In this document: positions 60,468-64,000 of the stretch, piece by piece
Layout: every line of letters begins with the position of its first letter
Numbering within the stretch: position 1 is the first letter of the stretch
Assembly (NCBI RefSeq): GCF_025685655.1
Contig: NZ_JAGSYG010000005.1
Coordinates: forward strand, 124,001 to 188,000
DNA: 64,000 nucleotides
Direction: 5' to 3'
DNA from: Acidicapsa ligni
GTDB taxonomy: Bacteria > Acidobacteriota > Terriglobia > Terriglobales > Acidobacteriaceae
The notes under the pieces: model-generated
Seen by the model: only the letters and a program-made list of their open reading frames with translations
Database searches by the model: none
Told to the model about the DNA's origin: nothing
Position numbers and translations under genes: made by a program

Positions 60468-63400
60468 ATGGCCGGCCGACCTTCGCTCAGATTGAATCTC
60501 TTCCACAGTTCTCTCCTGTTTCTGCTCCTTCTTCTGCCGGTGGCAACCTGGGCACAAAACGCGCAGATCACCGGAACCGTCATCGATCCATCCAAGGCGG
60601 TTATTGCGAATGCCTCGATCGAGATCGTCGACACTGCGACCCAGTTGAAGTGGGATACAAAATCGAACGAAGATGGACGCTATACAGCACCGCCTCTCCC
60701 GGCCGGCACCTTCCGGATCACTGTGCAGGTGCCGAACTTCGAGACGCAAGTCCTCGAAAATGTGAAGCTGAATGTGGCGGGCAAGGTCTCGCTGGACTTT
60801 GTGCTACATCCCGGCGCGATTAGCCAATCGGTAACAGTCGATGGCAGTGGGATCAACATCAACACGACCGACGCCAGCGTGAGCACGGTCGTGGACCGTC
60901 AGTTCGTCGAAAACCTTCCCTTGAATGGGCGTAGTTTTCAGTCTCTGATGACGCTCGCGCCGGGAGTCTCCATCGTCCCGTCGCAGGGAGTTGGCCAGAG
61001 CGGCGAACTTAGCGTGAATGGGCAACGCACCGAGGCCAATTACTTCACGGTCGATGGAGTGAGCGCCAATACCGGCGCGAGCGTCTCTCCCTCGGGCTTT
61101 ACCGGTGCTGGATTCACGGGAGCAACCCCGGGTGAAACTGCGTTGGGCACGACGCAAAGCCTGGTTTCGATCGATGCGCTGCAGGAGTTCCGCGCTATCA
61201 CTTCGACCTATTCCGCGGAGTATGGGCGAACGGCTGGAGGACAGTTTGCCCTCTACACCCGTTCGGGAACCAACCAGTACCATGGCACGCTATTCGACTA
61301 TCTCCGCAACGATGCGCTCGATGCCAACAGTTGGTTCAACGGATACACAAATACGCCACCCATTGCGAAGCAAGCTCTGCGACAAAATGACTTCGGCGGC
61401 ACAATCGGTGGCTTTCTCGATATCCCTCATCTTTACAACGGAAGAGATAAGACTTTTTTTTTCTTCTCTTATGAGGGATTGCGTCTAATCAACCCAACTC
61501 CGTCGCAGTTGTATGAAGTGCCCAGTACCGCGCTGCGGCAAGCCGCGCCGGCAGCACTAAAGCCATTCCTCGCTGCATTTCCTGTATCCAGCGAGCCAGA
61601 CAACGGCAATGGTCTGTCCTACTACAACGCCGGCTACAGCGCACCGAGTTCGCTCGACACCAGCAGCATCCGCATCGATCACAGCTTTGGGGACAACTTC
61701 AAGATCTTCGGCCGCTACAGCGACTCCCCGTCTGACAGTACTGCACGTCAATCGAGCGACCTGGCGCAGGTCAACGCGACGATCCGGAATGTGAAGACCG
61801 TCACTTTGGGAGCGACAAATGTCTTCGGGCCAAAGATGAACAATGAACTTCGATTCAATGTGACAGGGAACGACTATAAGTCCGCTCGCACCCTGGACAA
61901 CTTCGGTGGAGCGACACCTCTCAATGAAGGCGGAGTTCCCGGTCTCCAGTCCGGAAGCTGGCTCACGTTCTTCCTCTTTTACGATCTCTATCCGTATTAC
62001 CTGTTAGAGCCGCAGTCGAATCGCCAGAGACAGGTCAACTTCGTCGATACTTTCACTCAGACGCTCGGTCGACACACTTTGAAGTACGGCGTGGACTACA
62101 GACGGCTGGTGTCTTCCGAAGAGCTCCCGTCACAGTGGGAGGTCGGGTTCTACTACGATGAGGCATCGGTTCTCTCCAACCAGGCCGGCGGCATCAATTT
62201 CTACAATCAGACGATCAACATGAAGGCGGTTTACCCGAACACTTCGCTCTTTGTGCAGGACGAGTGGAAGGTGAATGATCGGCTAAGCCTGTCCTATGGC
62301 CTGCGATGGGAACTGAACCCTGCGCCTCATGATGCAAATGGCAATACGCCTTATACCGTCAACCAGATTACCGACCTGTCGACAGTTACACTCGCCCCGA
62401 AGGGAACGCCGCTTTGGCAGACGGTCCACACCAACTTCGCGCCTCGCCTGGGCGTAGCCTATCAGGTTCATCACGCTCCGGGAGCCGATACTATTCTGCG
62501 CGCTGGCGCGGGCCTCTACTACGACACCGGCACCGAGCTTGCCGCGGACGGATACTATGGCGTCGGCACGACAGGTTTCAAATCATTCAACGGCGATGCC
62601 TTTCCGCTCACGACACAACAGATCGCAACTGTCCCAACGCCAAGCGCGGCTCCTCCCTACAACGTTGCAGTCTGGGGGTTCGATCCACATCTGAAAACTC
62701 CTTACACGGTGCAGTGGAACGTAGCTGTAGAACAACAACTCGGCGAACAGCAGACACTGAACATCAACTATGTGGCCTCGGCGTCGCGACGTCTGCTGAC
62801 ACAGAACTTCTATAGCCCTGACCTGCTCGGCAATCCGAACTTCGTCTCCGGCAATGGGCTTTACCTTACGACGAATCGCGCTAGCTCGGACTACGAGTCA
62901 CTTCAGGCTCGTTTTCAAAGGACCTTGGCCCACGGTTTTCAGGCGCTACTTTCCTACACATGGTCGCACTCACTGGATAACTCCAGCAGCAACTTCACCA
63001 TTTACGAACTTGAACGCGGACCGTCGGATTTCGACATCCGCAACAACTTCCAGGCGGCTCTCTCTTATGAGATCCCAGGCCACTATCAGAACGCTTGGAC
63101 TTCCTACGTACTGGGACACTGGGCCCTCGATGCTCGCATCTCGGCGCGCTCGGCCTTGCCTGTCGATATCATCTCCAGTACGACTATCGACAGCGACTCC
63201 GGCACCGGATTGAACTTCCATCCGGATCGCGTCACTGACCAACCGCTGTATATTCGCAACCCGCAGATCGCAACCGGACGACAGATCAACCCCACGGCTT
63301 TCGTCGAGAAGGACGATGCCAACGGCAATGTGATCGAGGGCAATGCAGGAAGGAATTCAGCACGGGGCTATGACGCGGTACAAGCCGACATGACCTTACG

Positions 63401-63623
63401 ACGTGACTTCCCCTTTACGGAACGGGTCGGACTACAGTTTCGAGCCGAGGCCTATAACCTCTTCAACCATCCCAGTTTCGGCTCCATCTACACCTCGCTT
63501 GCCAACGGATCGCTCTTTGGGCAGGCTTACACCACGGAAGACACTCAACTTGGCGGTCTGAGCAGCATCTATCAGGTCGGCGGGGCTCGTTCCATGCAGG
63601 TTTCGCTAAAACTGCACTTCTAA
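60468..63623 (+). CDS. TonB-dependent receptor with carboxypeptidase-regulatory-like domain (Oar-like)
   Basis: 1051 aa outer-membrane protein. A signal peptide (FHSSLLFLLLLLPVATWAQ) precedes a CarboxypepD_reg-like domain (QITGTVIDPSKAVIANASIE, about residues 30-115). The plug follows (VVDRQFVENLPLNGRSFQSL, LSVNGQRTEANYFTVDGV, to about 270), then a long barrel ending in an aromatic Phe (MQVSLKLHF). This Oar-like group is expanded in Acidobacteriota and is presumed to import sugars or metal chelates. It precedes a PepSY protein, a pairing often seen in iron uptake. Confidence 0.93.
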   Translation: MAGRPSLRLNLFHSSLLFLLLLLPVATWAQNAQITGTVIDPSKAVIANASIEIVDTATQLKWDTKSNEDGRYTAPPLPAGTFRITVQVPNFETQVLENVKLNVAGKVSLDFVLHPGAISQSVTVDGSGININTTDASVSTVVDRQFVENLPLNGRSFQSLMTLAPGVSIVPSQGVGQSGELSVNGQRTEANYFTVDGVSANTGASVSPSGFTGAGFTGATPGETALGTTQSLVSIDALQEFRAITSTYSAEYGRTAGGQFALYTRSGTNQYHGTLFDYLRNDALDANSWFNGYTNTPPIAKQALRQNDFGGTIGGFLDIPHLYNGRDKTFFFFSYEGLRLINPTPSQLYEVPSTALRQAAPAALKPFLAAFPVSSEPDNGNGLSYYNAGYSAPSSLDTSSIRIDHSFGDNFKIFGRYSDSPSDSTARQSSDLAQVNATIRNVKTVTLGATNVFGPKMNNELRFNVTGNDYKSARTLDNFGGATPLNEGGVPGLQSGSWLTFFLFYDLYPYYLLEPQSNRQRQVNFVDTFTQTLGRHTLKYGVDYRRLVSSEELPSQWEVGFYYDEASVLSNQAGGINFYNQTINMKAVYPNTSLFVQDEWKVNDRLSLSYGLRWELNPAPHDANGNTPYTVNQITDLSTVTLAPKGTPLWQTVHTNFAPRLGVAYQVHHAPGADTILRAGAGLYYDTGTELAADGYYGVGTTGFKSFNGDAFPLTTQQIATVPTPSAAPPYNVAVWGFDPHLKTPYTVQWNVAVEQQLGEQQTLNINYVASASRRLLTQNFYSPDLLGNPNFVSGNGLYLTTNRASSDYESLQARFQRTLAHGFQALLSYTWSHSLDNSSSNFTIYELERGPSDFDIRNNFQAALSYEIPGHYQNAWTSYVLGHWALDARISARSALPVDIISSTTIDSDSGTGLNFHPDRVTDQPLYIRNPQIATGRQINPTAFVEKDDANGNVIEGNAGRNSARGYDAVQADMTLRRDFPFTERVGLQFRAEAYNLFNHPSFGSIYTSLANGSLFGQAYTTEDTQLGGLSSIYQVGGARSMQVSLKLHF

Positions 63624-63649
63624 CGAGAAAGAAAGCTGGCACACCACGA

Positions 63650-64000
63650 ATGGGATTTCTCGATAGACCGCAGCGGCTATGGTGGCGAATAGCGATGTTC
63701 CAGATTCATCTCTGGGTGGGCATCGCCTTGTGCCTCTACATACTGGTCATCGGAGTCACAGGTTCGATCCTCGTCTTCGAGAGCGAACTCGAACATGCAG
63801 CCTACCCGGGTTTATGGCGCGCATCAGAGCCATTGGCGGGGCAACCTGCGGTCGATCTCCCAGAGGTCGTCGAGACCGTGATGAAGACGTATCCAGGACA
63901 ACAGATCACTGCGGCCTATCTGCCTGACCGGGAAGGCAACAACTTCGAGGTCTTTGTCCATAAGGGCGAGAGGTTCCGATATGTGTTCATCGATGCGAAT
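63650..64000 (+). CDS. PepSY-associated membrane protein, 3' end outside window
   Basis: 117 codons to the window edge, no stop. RLWWRIAMFQIHLWVGIALC, then LYILVIGVTGSILVFESELE is the first membrane helix with the His and the GSILVF motif of PepSY-TM (PiuB-like) proteins. The soluble part begins with VDLPEVVETVMKTYPGQQIT, a PepSY-like repeat. It follows the receptor stop by 26 bp. Members are thought to reduce or process ferric siderophores at the inner membrane. Confidence 0.85.
   Translation, partial: MGFLDRPQRLWWRIAMFQIHLWVGIALCLYILVIGVTGSILVFESELEHAAYPGLWRASEPLAGQPAVDLPEVVETVMKTYPGQQITAAYLPDREGNNFEVFVHKGERFRYVFIDAN

Overview
The window looks like chromosome of a soil acidobacterium (Acidobacteriota, class Terriglobia; Granulicella, Edaphobacter or Terriglobus type). 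This is inferred from gene content: an Oar-like TonB receptor with an N-terminal carboxypeptidase-regulatory-like domain, large propeller/Y_Y_Y histidine kinases paired with NarL-type regulators, many SDR and SnoaL-like genes, and scattered AraC, TetR and HxlR regulators. There is no rRNA, no CRISPR array and no intact tRNA. Two genes run off the ends: a nucleotidyltransferase at the left and a PepSY membrane protein at the right.

Left part (1-20 kb). A nucleotidyltransferase/PhyH pair is followed by a PAS-type two-component system and a ytcA-mdtN-mdtO-mdtP-like tripartite efflux operon, then a PlpD-like patatin with a beta-barrel. Next come NAD-dependent formate dehydrogenase, a Tat-exported alpha/beta hydrolase, an encapsulin nanocompartment operon with its DyP peroxidase cargo, and a divergent HxlR / azoreductase-VOC unit.

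Accessory part (20.3-43.5 kb). It opens with the 3' half of a tRNA-Ala(GGC), cut in the anticodon loop as at a tyrosine-recombinase attachment site. The DNA directly next to it recurs as a degenerate dispersed repeat near 30.3 and 43.3 kb, dividing the region into two segments. The first (20.4-30 kb) is an alkylation-damage island: vsr-ogt, alkA, ada, a 2OG-Fe(II) oxygenase, alkB, two SnoaL-like genes (one broken) and a TMEM175-like channel. Five promoters in it share a 25-bp element containing AAT-N6-GCAA, the Ada-box arrangement described in E. coli. I read this as an expanded Ada regulon on a mobile or formerly mobile segment. The second segment (30.5-43 kb) has a propeller kinase/regulator pair, SDRs, a patatin, a DUF1566-family gene group, an AraC regulator and several gene remnants.

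Right part (43.5-64 kb). A TetR gene lies between two copies of the palindrome GAACCAAAYGGTTC. One fronts a leftward seven-gene run (PRISE-type enone reductase, SnoaL-like, Gfo/Idh/MocA, tautomerase, DJ-1/PfpI and EthD proteins). The other fronts a rightward run (zinc alcohol dehydrogenase, Old Yellow Enzyme, a frameshifted hydrolase, a second zinc dehydrogenase). This looks like one regulon for reducing reactive carbonyls or quinones. The window closes with an AraC gene, a third propeller kinase/regulator pair, a small membrane protein, the TonB receptor and the start of a PepSY protein. All functions come from reading motifs by eye; no database search was run.
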